Below are positions 35,023 through 43,748 of a stretch of 64,000 nt of DNA, piece by piece. Every line of letters begins with the position of its first letter. Position 1 is the stretch's first letter. Below the pieces are notes generated by a model, which made no database searches, was not told where the DNA came from, and was given only the letters and a program-made list of their open reading frames with translations. This DNA is from Lipingzhangella halophila. Lineage in GTDB: Bacteria; Actinomycetota; Actinomycetes; Streptosporangiales; Streptosporangiaceae. The stretch covers positions 186,001 through 250,000 of the forward strand of contig NZ_JACHJT010000002.1 of NCBI RefSeq assembly GCF_014203805.1. The letters are read 5' to 3'. Position numbers and translations under genes: made by a program.

Positions 35023-36234
35023 TCACGCCCTCCGGCTGGGAATCCGGGAGACCACCGCCTTCTGCAGCGCCTCGGCCGGGCCCTGCCGGAACCATCGCAG
35101 CCACAGCGACGCCGCCACCAGCATGAAGGTGCACACCGCCGCCCACAGGCCCAGCACCCACCACGGCCCGGTTCCCGCCAGGCGGCTGGCCAGCCCGAGC
35201 CCGAATCCGTAGCAGACCAGCATGCAGATCAGGTTCTGCGTAACGTACCCGCTCAACGCCATCCGTCCGAGGGCGGACATGCTCCGGACGAGCCGGCCGG
35301 AGCCACCCGCCCGGTCGACCAGCACACCAATGAGCCCAATGAGCCCGACCGCCACGATGGGTGCCGCCACGTACCGGTCCACCAGGAAGTAGTCGGGGCC
35401 GGCCAGGGTCGTCGCGATGTTCAGCGGCACCCCCGCACCCAGTCCCCACCGCAGCAGACGGCCTCGGATCCGGCGCCCATTGTCGTCGGACGCAAACGCG
35501 CCGGCGCGGAAGAGCCGGACACCGAGGAGGAACAAAAAGACCATGAGGCCGAACGTGAGTACCGGTTCGATGCGGAGCGCGGCGGCGTTCGCGAGCCGGA
35601 ACGCCACCTGGTCGAGGTAGGAGCCCTCCGCGTACAGCCGGATCACCTCCGCGGGTACCCGGCTGGCCGGTTCCGCCGCCACGACCAGGCCTGCGGTCAG
35701 CACCGACATGACCAGCACGTGCAGTGTCGCCTGCACCCACATCACGACCGCCTGGGCGCGCCGGGACCGGGTCAGCAGCCAGGCGACGAGCAGCGCCACG
35801 GCGGCGTAGCCCATCAGCACGTCCCAGGCGAAGATGAGGGTGAAGTGCACGATCCCCTCGAACAGCAGGAACAGCGCCCGCCACAGGTAGCGGCCCGGCC
35901 AGCGCTCCCCGCGGCGGGCGGCCGACTCGAACTGGATAGCCAGCCCGACCCCGAACAGCAGGGTGAGCAGCGCCAGGAACTTGCCGTTGGCCGCGAAGCG
36001 GAACGCGGACTCCGCCACGGCCGCGGCGCTCGGGTCGGCGAGTACGGCCTTCGCGGGCGGGCCCACGTCCGCTCCGAAGAGGACGCTGGCCTCAGCCCCG
36101 GGCGCGGTGAACAGCCACACGTTCGTGGCCAGGGTCCCCAGGATCGCGACGCCGCGCAGCACGTCGAGCAGCTCCAGCCGCTGGGCCGGCTGCGGCGTCG
36201 CCTCTCTCGCGCCCAGGGACGCGGGACTGGTCAT
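35023..36234 (-). CDS. DUF418 family membrane protein (YeiB-like)
   Basis: 403 residues from an ATG with AAGGAG upstream. About ten hydrophobic segments are present. The N-terminal LELLDVLRGVAILGTLATNV motif and the C-terminal DUF418 region (MSALGRMALSGYVTQNLICM, GPAEALQKAV) identify the family. Function is not established; members are proposed to be acyltransferase-like or involved in envelope processes. The open frame upstream of the ATG is not membrane-like. The TetR gene upstream on the same strand may control it (inference). Confidence 0.88.
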   Translation of the reverse strand: MTSPASLGAREATPQPAQRLELLDVLRGVAILGTLATNVWLFTAPGAEASVLFGADVGPPAKAVLADPSAAAVAESAFRFAANGKFLALLTLLFGVGLAIQFESAARRGERWPGRYLWRALFLLFEGIVHFTLIFAWDVLMGYAAVALLVAWLLTRSRRAQAVVMWVQATLHVLVMSVLTAGLVVAAEPASRVPAEVIRLYAEGSYLDQVAFRLANAAALRIEPVLTFGLMVFLFLLGVRLFRAGAFASDDNGRRIRGRLLRWGLGAGVPLNIATTLAGPDYFLVDRYVAAPIVAVGLIGLIGVLVDRAGGSGRLVRSMSALGRMALSGYVTQNLICMLVCYGFGLGLASRLAGTGPWWVLGLWAAVCTFMLVAASLWLRWFRQGPAEALQKAVVSRIPSRRA

Positions 36235-36391
36235 GGTGCGCTCCTTCTCTGGTGGCCGCGCGGGCGGGTTCGTTCGGCCGGCCCCTAGTGCCGGGCCGGT
36301 GGCGGGGTGCGGGTCGGTGCCGGCTCCGGGTACGCGCCGGCCGCGCTCTCCCCTCGCGGTTTTCCTGTGGCGCGCGCCCGTGCCGCCCCCA

Positions 36392-36997
36392 TCACGAACG
36401 CCCGTCCCGGGCGAAGAGCTGGTCGATGAAGCGGTGCAGCGCATCGCGGATCATGCCGGTATCGAAGATCTCCGCGGTGGCGATGTGGTGCATGGTCAAC
36501 CCGTCCACGAACGCGACGAGCGCCGCGGCTTCGGCGCGGGCGTCGACCCCGGTGGAAAGCTCGCCGTGTTTCTGGGCACTGGTGATCCCCCCGGCGATCC
36601 CGTCGACGAGGCGGCGCGTGGTGTCCCGGTGGATCCGCGACATCTCCGGGTCGGTCAGCGTGGCCGGGACGAACTCCAGCCACACCGCCAGCTCGGTGCG
36701 CCGCTCGTCGTCGAGCGGCAGGAGGGTCTCCGTTACCCGGTACAGCACGGACCGCACCGGCGGGACCAACTCCACCTCGGCGATCCGCTCCTCGGCTCGC
36801 TCGTAGAGGTACTCGACACCGAAGCGCAGGAGGTCGGACTTGCTGCGGAAGTACCGCTGCACCAGCCCGACCGACGTGCCCGCCTCGTCGGCGACATCGA
36901 TGAGGGTGGTGCGCGCCAGTCCGCGGGCGGCGACCGCACGCAGCAGTGCCTCGGCGACCTGCCGCCTGCGCTCGTCATGGTCTGCTGTGCGTGGCAT
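36392..36997 (-). CDS. TetR-family regulator (BetI-like)
   Basis: 201 residues. The helix-turn-helix covers about residues 8-55, with ARTTLIDVADEAGTSVGLVQ and RYFRSKSDLLRFGVEYLYER. The C-terminal domain resembles the TetR_C_6/BetI group. The start codon abuts an AT-rich palindrome, so autoregulation is likely. The DUF418 gene downstream is on the same strand, 157 bp away. Confidence 0.9.
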   Translation of the reverse strand: MPRTADHDERRRQVAEALLRAVAARGLARTTLIDVADEAGTSVGLVQRYFRSKSDLLRFGVEYLYERAEERIAEVELVPPVRSVLYRVTETLLPLDDERRTELAVWLEFVPATLTDPEMSRIHRDTTRRLVDGIAGGITSAQKHGELSTGVDARAEAAALVAFVDGLTMHHIATAEIFDTGMIRDALHRFIDQLFARDGRS

Positions 36998-37024
36998 ATA
37001 AAAATATTATCAGCATATTTTTAT
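36998..37024. promoter_or_regulatory. AT-rich operator palindrome
   Basis: ATAAAAATAT and ATATTTTTAT are perfect 10-bp arms separated by TATCAGC, directly upstream of the TetR ATG. The AT content is striking in this high-GC context, and the site would cover the promoter. Confidence 0.75.
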
Positions 37025-37295
37025 TGCCCAAGGGTCCACGACCGGCCGGGACCGGCCGGGGCCGGCCACAGAAAGGCCCACGGCCCAACAACCCTCGACC
37101 GCGGAGTCGGCCGCGAGGAGTCCGCGACCGGCCGGGTCCCACTCCGTCGCGCACCGGGGACACGCCAGCGGTGCACGGGTTGTCGTCCTGCCCGGCACGC
37201 TAGGCCGGATCAGCGGCGGCGGTCCTGAACGTTCTCGCGCCGCACAGCGGTCCAGGGCGCGGGGCGGGCCGCCGGGCCGACACCCCGCGGGGACG

Positions 37296-38237
37296 TCAGC
37301 GCGGGATGATGGCCTCCAGCCCGTCGAGCAGCCGGCGCAACCCGAACTCGAAGACCGACTCGGGGTCCGGGGCGCCCTCAGACACCGTGTCCAGCGAGGC
37401 AAGCAGTGGGTAGCGCCCCGAGGCGAAGAGCTCCCGCACGGTCGAGGCGGCCGACTGCCGCCACTGCTCGGCCGTGACCCCACTGTCCAACTCGGCCTCG
37501 TACTCCGCGCTCAGGAGCATCGCGCTGGCCCGGACGTGGTTGGAGATCATGATGACGATGCGGATCATGGTCACGGGGTCGATTCCGAGACCGTCGACCG
37601 CGCGCATCATCCACTCGGTGTGGTCCATCGCCGCGGGCATCAGCACCGGCCGGGTGAAGGAGACCACCTGAGCCAGCCACAGGTGCTGCCGGTACATCCG
37701 CCACTCCAGCCGGGCCGCCGCCTCCAGCGAGGCGCGCCATCCCGGCGGGGCGGGTTCCGGCAGCGGATTCGCCACGAACACCGCATCGGCCATCATCGCC
37801 AGCAGCGTGTCCTTGTCGGGCACGTGGCGGTACAGCGACATCGCCGCCACTCCGCAATCGGTGGCGATCCGGCGCATGGTCAGCGCGCCGGTGCTCTCGG
37901 CGTCGGCGATGCGGACCGCGGCACGCACCACACGGTCCTGCGTCAAAGGTGCGCTCGTCGTTGTCCCGCCCGGCGTCGATCGGGGGGCGCGGGGTGGCGG
38001 TGCTCCTGGAGTGGACCGGGCGGGCGGTGCCACCACGGTGCCCATCCCGCGGACGGCGCGCACCAGCCCTTCCTGCCGCAGTGTGGCCAGCGCCTTGGTG
38101 GCCGTGGCCATCGCGACTCCCCAGTCCCGGGTGAGCTGCCGGGTCGAGGGCACCCGGTCGCCCGGAGCCAGTGTGCCGTCGGCTATGCGGCGGCGGACGT
38201 CGTCCACGATCCGCATGTATGGAGGCGGGTCGGCCAT
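37296..38237 (-). CDS. GntR-TetR fusion transcriptional regulator
   Basis: 313 residues from an ATG with AGGAG upstream. Residues about 8-75 form a GntR winged helix (VDDVRRRIADGTLAPGDRVP, TRQLTRDWGVAMATATKALA). A Pro/Thr-rich linker (about 76-98) leads to a TetR helix-turn-helix (MRRIATDCGVAAMSLYRHVP) and a TetR C-terminal ligand domain. Two DNA-binding modules in one chain are known in actinomycetes. It is divergent from the GNAT gene and probably regulates it. Confidence 0.9.
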   Translation of the reverse strand: MADPPPYMRIVDDVRRRIADGTLAPGDRVPSTRQLTRDWGVAMATATKALATLRQEGLVRAVRGMGTVVAPPARSTPGAPPPRAPRSTPGGTTTSAPLTQDRVVRAAVRIADAESTGALTMRRIATDCGVAAMSLYRHVPDKDTLLAMMADAVFVANPLPEPAPPGWRASLEAAARLEWRMYRQHLWLAQVVSFTRPVLMPAAMDHTEWMMRAVDGLGIDPVTMIRIVIMISNHVRASAMLLSAEYEAELDSGVTAEQWRQSAASTVRELFASGRYPLLASLDTVSEGAPDPESVFEFGLRRLLDGLEAIIPR

Positions 38238-38247
38238 CGAAACTCCT

Positions 38248-38286
38248 GCACTAGTACGGTCCGGACTCAAAAAATAGTGCACTAGT
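38248..38286. promoter_or_regulatory. Paired TGCACTAGT operator sites
   Basis: TGCACTAGT occurs at 38248-38256 and 38278-38286, 30 bp apart (about three helical turns); the second copy overlaps the palindrome TAGTGCACTA (38275-38284). The sites lie between the fusion regulator and the GNAT gene. Two sites fit a protein with two DNA-binding domains. Confidence 0.65.
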
Positions 38287-38354
38287 GGCGTATTCCCTGC
38301 TTTTTACTAGAGAAATACTGTGTAAGCGTAACCGGATAAGCAACGGAGGGCGTG

Positions 38355-38933
38355 ATGCTGCGAACCGCCGGAGCCGCCGACGCCGAGCGTGCGGTCAGCG
38401 TGCTGGTGCGGGCGTTCTCGGAGGACCCCGTCTGGAGTTGGCTCTTCCCCGAAGCCGAGCGGCGGGCCGCCCTCGCTCCGTATCTATTCGGCTACTACGT
38501 GGACCAGGCGCTGGCCAGCGGCACGGTCACCCTCGCCGGGGACGCGGGCGTGGCGGTGTGGCTGACGGGTCCGCCCACCGACGGCGGCGAGGGGGAGGCC
38601 GAGGCGTTCGACGTCTTCGGCGAGGCCGCCCCGCGCCTCGCCACCTTGGGAGCCCTCCTGGACGAGCGCCACCCCGACGGGCCGCACCGGTACCTGCCGT
38701 TCATCGGAGTGACGTCGGCGGCCCGAGGGACCGGTGTGGGCGGTGCGCTGCTGAGCCACGGGCTGCGGCAGTGCGACGCCCAGGGAGTCGGCGCGTACCT
38801 GGAAGCAACGTCGGATCGTAACCGCGCCCTGTACCAACGCCATGGGTTCGTCGAGCAGGCCCCGCCGATCCGCCTGCCCGACGGCCCGCAGATCACCCCG
38901 ATGTGGAGGCAGTATCGTGTTGAACACCCCTAG
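38355..38933 (+). CDS. GNAT-family N-acetyltransferase
   Basis: 192 residues. The acetyl-CoA loop is VTSAARGTGVGGALLSHGL (about residues 119-137), and the last strand carries NRALYQRHGFVE. ATG at 38355 follows GGAGGG at 4-5 bases; a GTG one codon earlier is the alternative. The acceptor is unknown. The gene overlaps the C45 hydrolase gene by 17 bp. Confidence 0.9.
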   Translation: MLRTAGAADAERAVSVLVRAFSEDPVWSWLFPEAERRAALAPYLFGYYVDQALASGTVTLAGDAGVAVWLTGPPTDGGEGEAEAFDVFGEAAPRLATLGALLDERHPDGPHRYLPFIGVTSAARGTGVGGALLSHGLRQCDAQGVGAYLEATSDRNRALYQRHGFVEQAPPIRLPDGPQITPMWRQYRVEHP

Positions 38934-40083
38934 CATGGTCGCCGGTGGCCCGGACGACTTCATGACCGTGAACCACCTGACCGTGTCGGGCAGCCATGCC
39001 GATATCGGCCGTGCCCTGGCCGAGGAGGCGCGCCGCGCCTACGGGTGGCGGCCGCAACCGGCGGCGGACCCGGTCGTGGCGCGAGCGCGACGCACCTGGT
39101 TCGAGCGCAACTGGCCGCAGTACGCCGCCCGCATGGCCGCCGTGGCGGAGATGCTCGGCGTGGATCCGGACGCGGTGCAGTTGGACGGCCTGTCCGGGCC
39201 GCCTGAGGGGTCCGCCTGCTCGGCGGTGTGGTGCCCGCCGGACATGGCCTCCGACGGACGGGGCCGGCTGGGCCGCAACTACGACTTCTTCACCCTCAGC
39301 CAGCGTGAGCTCTTCGCGATGATGGCGTCGGGACACCCCCCGTCGGCGACCACGCCGGCGTCGGCGAGCGAGCCGGCGATGTGCTCGCGCCCCTACGTCA
39401 TCACCACCCGCCCGGACGAGGGGTTGGCGACCGTCGTCCTCACGATGGACACGCTGGACGGCTGCATGGAAGGCGTCAATGAGGCCGGGCTGACGGTGGC
39501 CCTGCTGATCGCCGACGCCGAGTCGTCGGCGATCCCCGACCAGCGGCCGCAGGTCGGGCTGGACGTCCTCCAACTGCCCCAGTTCGTGCTGGAGACCGCG
39601 ACCACTGCCGACGAGGCCAAGCAGGCGCTGCTCGGTGCGAAACAGTACGACGGGGGGATGCCGCTGCACTACGTGGTGGCCGACGCGGCCGGGAGCGGCT
39701 TCGTGTGGGAGCGCGGCCGCAACGGTGTCGAACATATCATCGAGACCGAGGGGGCGGTCTGCGCGACGAACCACTACCTGCACAGGTACTCCGACCCCAG
39801 CACCCTGCCCGAGGACAACGTGGAGACCATGGGGACCTACCGGCGCTACGCTGCCCTGGCCAAGCGCACCGCCGGCGGGCCGATGTCCCCGGACGACCTG
39901 GAAACCACCCTGCGGGAGGTCGCCTTCGACGCCCGCGCGGCCGAGGCCTACCCCGTGCGCACCCTCTGGCGCACGGTCGCCGACCCGGCCGCGCGGACCA
40001 TGTCGACCCGGTTCTACCTCGGTGACGACCCCGACGGCGGGCTGCGCCTCAGCGACGAGGGCACGTTCTCCGCCACCCGGTGA
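38917..40083 (+). CDS. C45-family autoproteolytic acyltransferase/hydrolase
   Basis: 388 residues from a GTG with GGAGG seven bases upstream, inside the end of the GNAT gene; ATGs at 38935 and 38962 are alternatives. The family resembles isopenicillin-N acyltransferases and linear amide C-N hydrolases. The probable nucleophile is Cys101 (GSACSAVWCP), exposed by self-cleavage in studied members, and GRNYDFFTLS and TNHYLH are typical downstream motifs. Coupling with an acetyltransferase suggests acylation and deacylation of one metabolite (inference). Confidence 0.8.
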   Translation: MLNTPSMVAGGPDDFMTVNHLTVSGSHADIGRALAEEARRAYGWRPQPAADPVVARARRTWFERNWPQYAARMAAVAEMLGVDPDAVQLDGLSGPPEGSACSAVWCPPDMASDGRGRLGRNYDFFTLSQRELFAMMASGHPPSATTPASASEPAMCSRPYVITTRPDEGLATVVLTMDTLDGCMEGVNEAGLTVALLIADAESSAIPDQRPQVGLDVLQLPQFVLETATTADEAKQALLGAKQYDGGMPLHYVVADAAGSGFVWERGRNGVEHIIETEGAVCATNHYLHRYSDPSTLPEDNVETMGTYRRYAALAKRTAGGPMSPDDLETTLREVAFDARAAEAYPVRTLWRTVADPAARTMSTRFYLGDDPDGGLRLSDEGTFSATR

Positions 40084-40124
40084 CCGCATCCGGCGCGCCG
40101 CGGGAGGTCGCCGCCGTGGTGGCC

Positions 40125-40505
40125 TTCCTGTGGGGCGCCGGGGCCGCTCCCGCGGTGGACTGACCAGCAAGGCCCACCTGGCGGTGGACCGGCGCTGGCG
40201 TCCGTTGTTCGTGGAGGTCAGCCACGGGCAGGCAGCCGACAGCCCCCGGTTCATCCCCGTACCGGACACGGTCACGGTCCGCGGCCCGGTCGGTCGGTCG
40301 GTCGGTCGGTCGACCACGCACCCGACCAGAGGCGGCCACCGCCGACAAGGCGTACCCGTCCCTGGCCAATCGCGCCTACCTGCGCCGGCGCAGGATCACG
40401 GCCGTGGTTCCCGAGAAGACCGACCAGGCCGCCAACCGCGCCGAACGCGGCAGCAAGGACGGGCGCCCCATCTCCCAGCCCCACGAACCTCAGGCACCCG
40501 ACGAA
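40125..40505 (+). pseudogene. IS5-family transposase remnant
   Basis: GRSRGGLTSKAHLAVDRRWR and GQAADSPRF in one frame, then DKAYPSLANRAYLRRRRI and VVPEKTDQAANRAERGS in another, match the C-terminal half of IS5/IS4-type DDE transposases. The frame break coincides with a (CGGT)5 run at 40287-40308. The N-terminal half and the terminal repeats are missing. Confidence 0.7.
40287..40308. repeat. Tetranucleotide run (CGGT)5
   Basis: Five CGGT units plus CG, inside the transposase remnant, at the point where its reading frame changes. Slippage here could have caused the frameshift. Confidence 0.9.
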
Positions 40506-40519
40506 GTACCACTAGCCGC

Positions 40520-41410
40520 TCAGCTCCGGTGGCCGGGAGCACGCACGACAGCGAGCGGCACAGGCGAGCGGCGGATAAGCGCGTTGCTCACCGAGCCGAG
40601 CAGCAGTCCCGGAAACCAGCCGTGTCCGTGCGACCCCACGACCAGGAGGGCCGCCTCGGGCGCGGCGTCAAGGAACCCGCGCACCGGGTGACTGGGCACG
40701 ACCCGCTGTTCGAGCGGCACGTCCGGGTAGCGCTCCCGCATCCCGGCCACCGACTCCGCGAGCGTGGCCGCGGCGAGGTCGTGCTGGGGATCGGCACCCT
40801 CCGGCATCATCGGCCAGGCGGCGGGCTCGGGGCCCCAGGCCATCAGCGCGACCACGCCGGTTCCGCGGTAGTCGGCCTCCTCGAAGGCGAACTCCACGGC
40901 CTGCTCGGAGACGCGCGAGCCGTCGACGCCCACGATGACACTGCCTCCCGCGGAGCTTCCCGCGGGATCGCGCGCCACAACAACAGGGCAGGGCGCGTGC
41001 GCCGCCACGTGGCTCGCGACCGGGCGCAGCGAGATGTGGTGCTGGTCCTCGCTCGTGGCAGCGCCCATGACCACCAGTACCGCCTCGTGCGCGGCGTTCA
41101 GCAGCGCCCCCGCCGCCGACCCCCATTCGAGCTGGCTCCCGACGACCAGCTCGGGGTCGCGCGCGTGGGCTAGGCCCCTGGCCCGCTGGAACAGCTCCTC
41201 CGTGCGCTCCGTGGCGCTCTCGGTGATCCGTTCGCGCAGCCGCGGGTCGCGCGCGAGCCAGGGTGGGAGTTCCTGCGCGTGCACCAGGCGCAGCGCCGCT
41301 CTCCTGCGAACCGCCTCACCGGCCGCCCACTCCATGGCGGCCGTGTCGGCATCGGAGCCATCCACACCGACGACGATGGGCCACCTACGCACGGTAGGTT
41401 TCGCTGTCAT
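40520..41410 (-). CDS. Universal stress protein, two Usp domains
   Basis: 296 residues. The first Usp domain (about 10-145) begins WPIVVGVDGSDADTAAMEWA; its ATP loop is atypical (GAATSEDQHHISLRPVASHV). The second (about 155-296) begins GGSVIVGVDGSRVSEQAVEF and has a canonical G-x2-G-x9-GS loop in GSHGHGWFPGLLLGSVSNAL. So only the second domain clearly binds ATP. Such proteins respond to dormancy, hypoxia or starvation. The start is ATG at 41410; no operon partner. Confidence 0.9.
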   Translation of the reverse strand: MTAKPTVRRWPIVVGVDGSDADTAAMEWAAGEAVRRRAALRLVHAQELPPWLARDPRLRERITESATERTEELFQRARGLAHARDPELVVGSQLEWGSAAGALLNAAHEAVLVVMGAATSEDQHHISLRPVASHVAAHAPCPVVVARDPAGSSAGGSVIVGVDGSRVSEQAVEFAFEEADYRGTGVVALMAWGPEPAAWPMMPEGADPQHDLAAATLAESVAGMRERYPDVPLEQRVVPSHPVRGFLDAAPEAALLVVGSHGHGWFPGLLLGSVSNALIRRSPVPLAVVRAPGHRS

Positions 41411-42003
41411 TGTTGGCCTCCAGGGACCGTGCCCGTACAGGTGTCGGATTCGAGTGGGGCCAGGTGGCCAAGACCGTGCGCGGGTTCGAACGCGCCTGAC
41501 CGCTGGTGTCGGCGAAAGCCGGGTCAGTAACCAGTCTCGCCACCTCCCGGGCCGCACCAAAGATCCGCGAGGGGCATGTCCGGATTAGGCGCCCGACCGG
41601 CGCGGCAACGCTGTCCACGCATTCCCGCCACCGGAATTTCCGCTCACCGATCCCACGCGGGGGTGCGAAGTACAGCTCTTCCCGGTACAGGCACGCACCG
41701 GCCCGGCGTTCACGTCAGGAAAGCATCGGTCGCGCTGGTAAGGGAATCCTGTTCCGGCCAACGGAGCGCCCTCGCAACCCCGCTGACTACGCCAAATCCT
41801 CCTTGTTCCCTGGTCGTACGTGATTCTTGCGGCCACTCCGGCACGAATGCGGGTTCGTATCGGTGAAACTACCTATTTCCACAATGCACTGATTGACGGT
41901 CGTCATATTCGCTGCGACCGTTCCAGAAATGGCGCGAACCTGGGGCGGATCCACGCACGCGCACGGATCCGCTCTGCTCCCCCGAATTACGAGGAGAAGC
42001 GAC
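41411..42003. other. 593-bp divergent intergenic region
   Basis: It separates the universal stress protein gene from the secreted hydrolase gene. The base composition is less GC-rich than coding DNA, particularly at 41780-41990. No convincing small gene, hairpin or repeat was seen; promoters for both genes should lie here. Confidence 0.4.
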
Positions 42004-42852
42004 ATGAGATTACGCCGACTTGCTAGCCGAATATGCACGGTCGCCCTCGGCCTGGTGGCTGCCGGCGCGCTGGTGCCCGCGACCGCGGGGGTGGCGCACG
42101 CGCAGACCGGCGGGACCGGCCCCTACACCGCCGAGTACACCACCGAGTGGGACCTGCGCGACCACACGATCTACCGTCCCCAGACGCTCCCCGATGACGA
42201 GCAGCTTCCGATCGTCGTCTGGGGCAACGGCGCGTGCCGGGCCGACGGGACGTGGTTCGAGAACATCCTCACCGAGTTCGCCTCGCACGGGTTCCTGGTC
42301 ATCGCGAACGGTGAGCCCGGCGGCAGCGGCTCCACCGACGCCGACATGCTCACCGAGGCCATCGACTGGGCGGTCGACGAGAACGACCAAAGCTGGAGCG
42401 AGTACTCGGGCCACCTCGACACCGACAACATCGCGGTGATGGGGCAGTCGTGCGGTGGCATCGAAGCCTACGAGGCGGCCGCTGACGACCGGGTGACCGC
42501 CACCGCCCTCTGGAACAGCGGGCTGCTGAGCCCGTTCGACCAGGACCTGCTCGACGACCTGCACACCCCCATCGCCTACTTCACCGGCGGTGAGGGCGAC
42601 ATCGCGCACGGAAACGCCGAGGACGACTGGGACGACATCCCCCAGGACCTGCCCGCCTTCTTCGCCAGCCTCGACGTGGGGCACTACGGCACCTTCGAAG
42701 AGCCCAACGGCGGCGAGTACGGCCGGGTCGGCTCCGAATGGCTGAAGTGGCAGCTCAAGGGCGACGATACCGCCCGTAGCGAGTTCGTCGGCAGCGACTG
42801 CGGCCTGTGCAACAGCGAATGGGAGGACGTGCAGCAGCGCAACCTCGGTTAA
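42004..42852 (+). CDS. Secreted alpha/beta hydrolase
   Basis: 282 residues from ATG with GAGGAGAAG upstream. A signal peptide ends near AHA-Q (residues 31-34). The nucleophile elbow is GQSCG with Ser149; GNGACRADGTWFENILTEFA supplies an oxyanion-type loop, and a late His in SLDVGHYGTF is the likely catalytic base. The fold resembles the poly(ethylene terephthalate) hydrolase and chlorophyllase-like group, but the substrate cannot be stated. A Cys pair near the C-terminus (DCGLC) may form a disulphide. Confidence 0.85.
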   Translation: MRLRRLASRICTVALGLVAAGALVPATAGVAHAQTGGTGPYTAEYTTEWDLRDHTIYRPQTLPDDEQLPIVVWGNGACRADGTWFENILTEFASHGFLVIANGEPGGSGSTDADMLTEAIDWAVDENDQSWSEYSGHLDTDNIAVMGQSCGGIEAYEAAADDRVTATALWNSGLLSPFDQDLLDDLHTPIAYFTGGEGDIAHGNAEDDWDDIPQDLPAFFASLDVGHYGTFEEPNGGEYGRVGSEWLKWQLKGDDTARSEFVGSDCGLCNSEWEDVQQRNLG

Positions 42853-42929
42853 CCCCTTCCGGAACGTCTCCCCGCTGCGGCGCGGCAGACCGGCGACCGC
42901 CGACCCCGGAGGCGGCCGCCCACGAGAGA

Positions 42930-42959
42930 GCGGCGCGGGCCCGGCCGGGCCCGCGCCGC
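42930..42959. terminator. Perfect 30-bp palindrome between convergent genes
   Basis: GCGGCGCGGGCCCGG and CCGGGCCCGCGCCGC adjoin, 78 bp after the secreted hydrolase stop. Confidence 0.7.
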
Positions 42960-42974
42960 CACGTGCGCGCGGAA

Positions 42975-43008
42975 CCGCCCGCGCCGCGGGCAAACGCGGC
43001 GCGGGCGG
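42975..43008. terminator. Second hairpin, 14-bp stem
   Basis: CCGCCCGCGCCGCG and CGCGGCGCGGGCGG pair around GGCAAA, between the first palindrome and the 3' end of the minus-strand membrane gene. Two tandem hairpins insulate the convergent units. Confidence 0.7.
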
Positions 43009-43061
43009 CGGGGACCGCTCGGGGGCGCACCAGCCGTCCTCCGGCACTCCCCCGAGGCGGG

Positions 43062-43748
43062 TCAGTGGGTTCGGGAGCGCAGTGGCAGGTCGCGAACCAC
43101 CGCCCAGGTCAGCACCATGGTCAGCAGGAACACGCCGAGGCAGGTCAGGACCATCGGCACGGCGAGGTCACTCGACCGGAGCGCGCCATGGACCGCCCAG
43201 ATGAGGATGCCCCCAACGGGCATCAGCGCGACCCCGAGGATGGCCGACCGGGTGAGTCCCGCGCCGATCAGGGCTCCCGCGGCGAGCCAGGTCGGCAGCA
43301 CCAGCCAGTTCTCCAGCGCGATCAGCGGGTACTGGTCGGCCGCGGTGTACAGCCCTCCGCTGTTGGAGAACTCCTGTGGCCAGCCCATCAGCCGGTAGAT
43401 CGGCAGCTCCAGCGCGAACCCCGCGGTGGATGCCGCCCCCAGCACGAGGGCCAGCACGAGGATACCCACCGGCAGGTGGACGGCGAACTCGCGGCGGGTA
43501 CGCCCGTGCGCGATGTGCTGGGGCAGCGTCAGCGTGCACATGAAGACGCCGGTTCCCACGGCGAGCCCTCTGACGGCGAGGTGCACCTCCCCCCAGCCGC
43601 TCACCTCGATCGGCCCCTGGAAGACGTTCACGCTGGCGGTGACCCCCAGGGAGAACAGGAACACGGCCGCGACGCCGAGGAGCGCGAGGAAGGCGTACCC
43701 GCCGATGAGGCGGCGTGCCGCTCTGCGGGCTATGGGGTCGGTGATCAT
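43062..43748 (-). CDS. Membrane subunit of YtrA-type ABC system
   Basis: 228 residues with six hydrophobic segments, no recognised domain. The start overlaps the ATPase gene by 4 bp (ATGA), and the ATPase has no membrane domain, so this is the likely permease partner. It resembles the unnamed membrane proteins found beside YtrA regulators in actinomycetes. The substrate is unknown; related systems respond to cell-wall-active agents. Confidence 0.75.
   Translation of the reverse strand: MITDPIARRAARRLIGGYAFLALLGVAAVFLFSLGVTASVNVFQGPIEVSGWGEVHLAVRGLAVGTGVFMCTLTLPQHIAHGRTRREFAVHLPVGILVLALVLGAASTAGFALELPIYRLMGWPQEFSNSGGLYTAADQYPLIALENWLVLPTWLAAGALIGAGLTRSAILGVALMPVGGILIWAVHGALRSSDLAVPMVLTCLGVFLLTMVLTWAVVRDLPLRSRTH

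Noticed and set aside
34159-36288. 709-codon plus-strand open frame
   Set aside because: It crosses the tandem duplication and is antisense to the DUF418 gene. The translation is repeat-derived and then a shadow.
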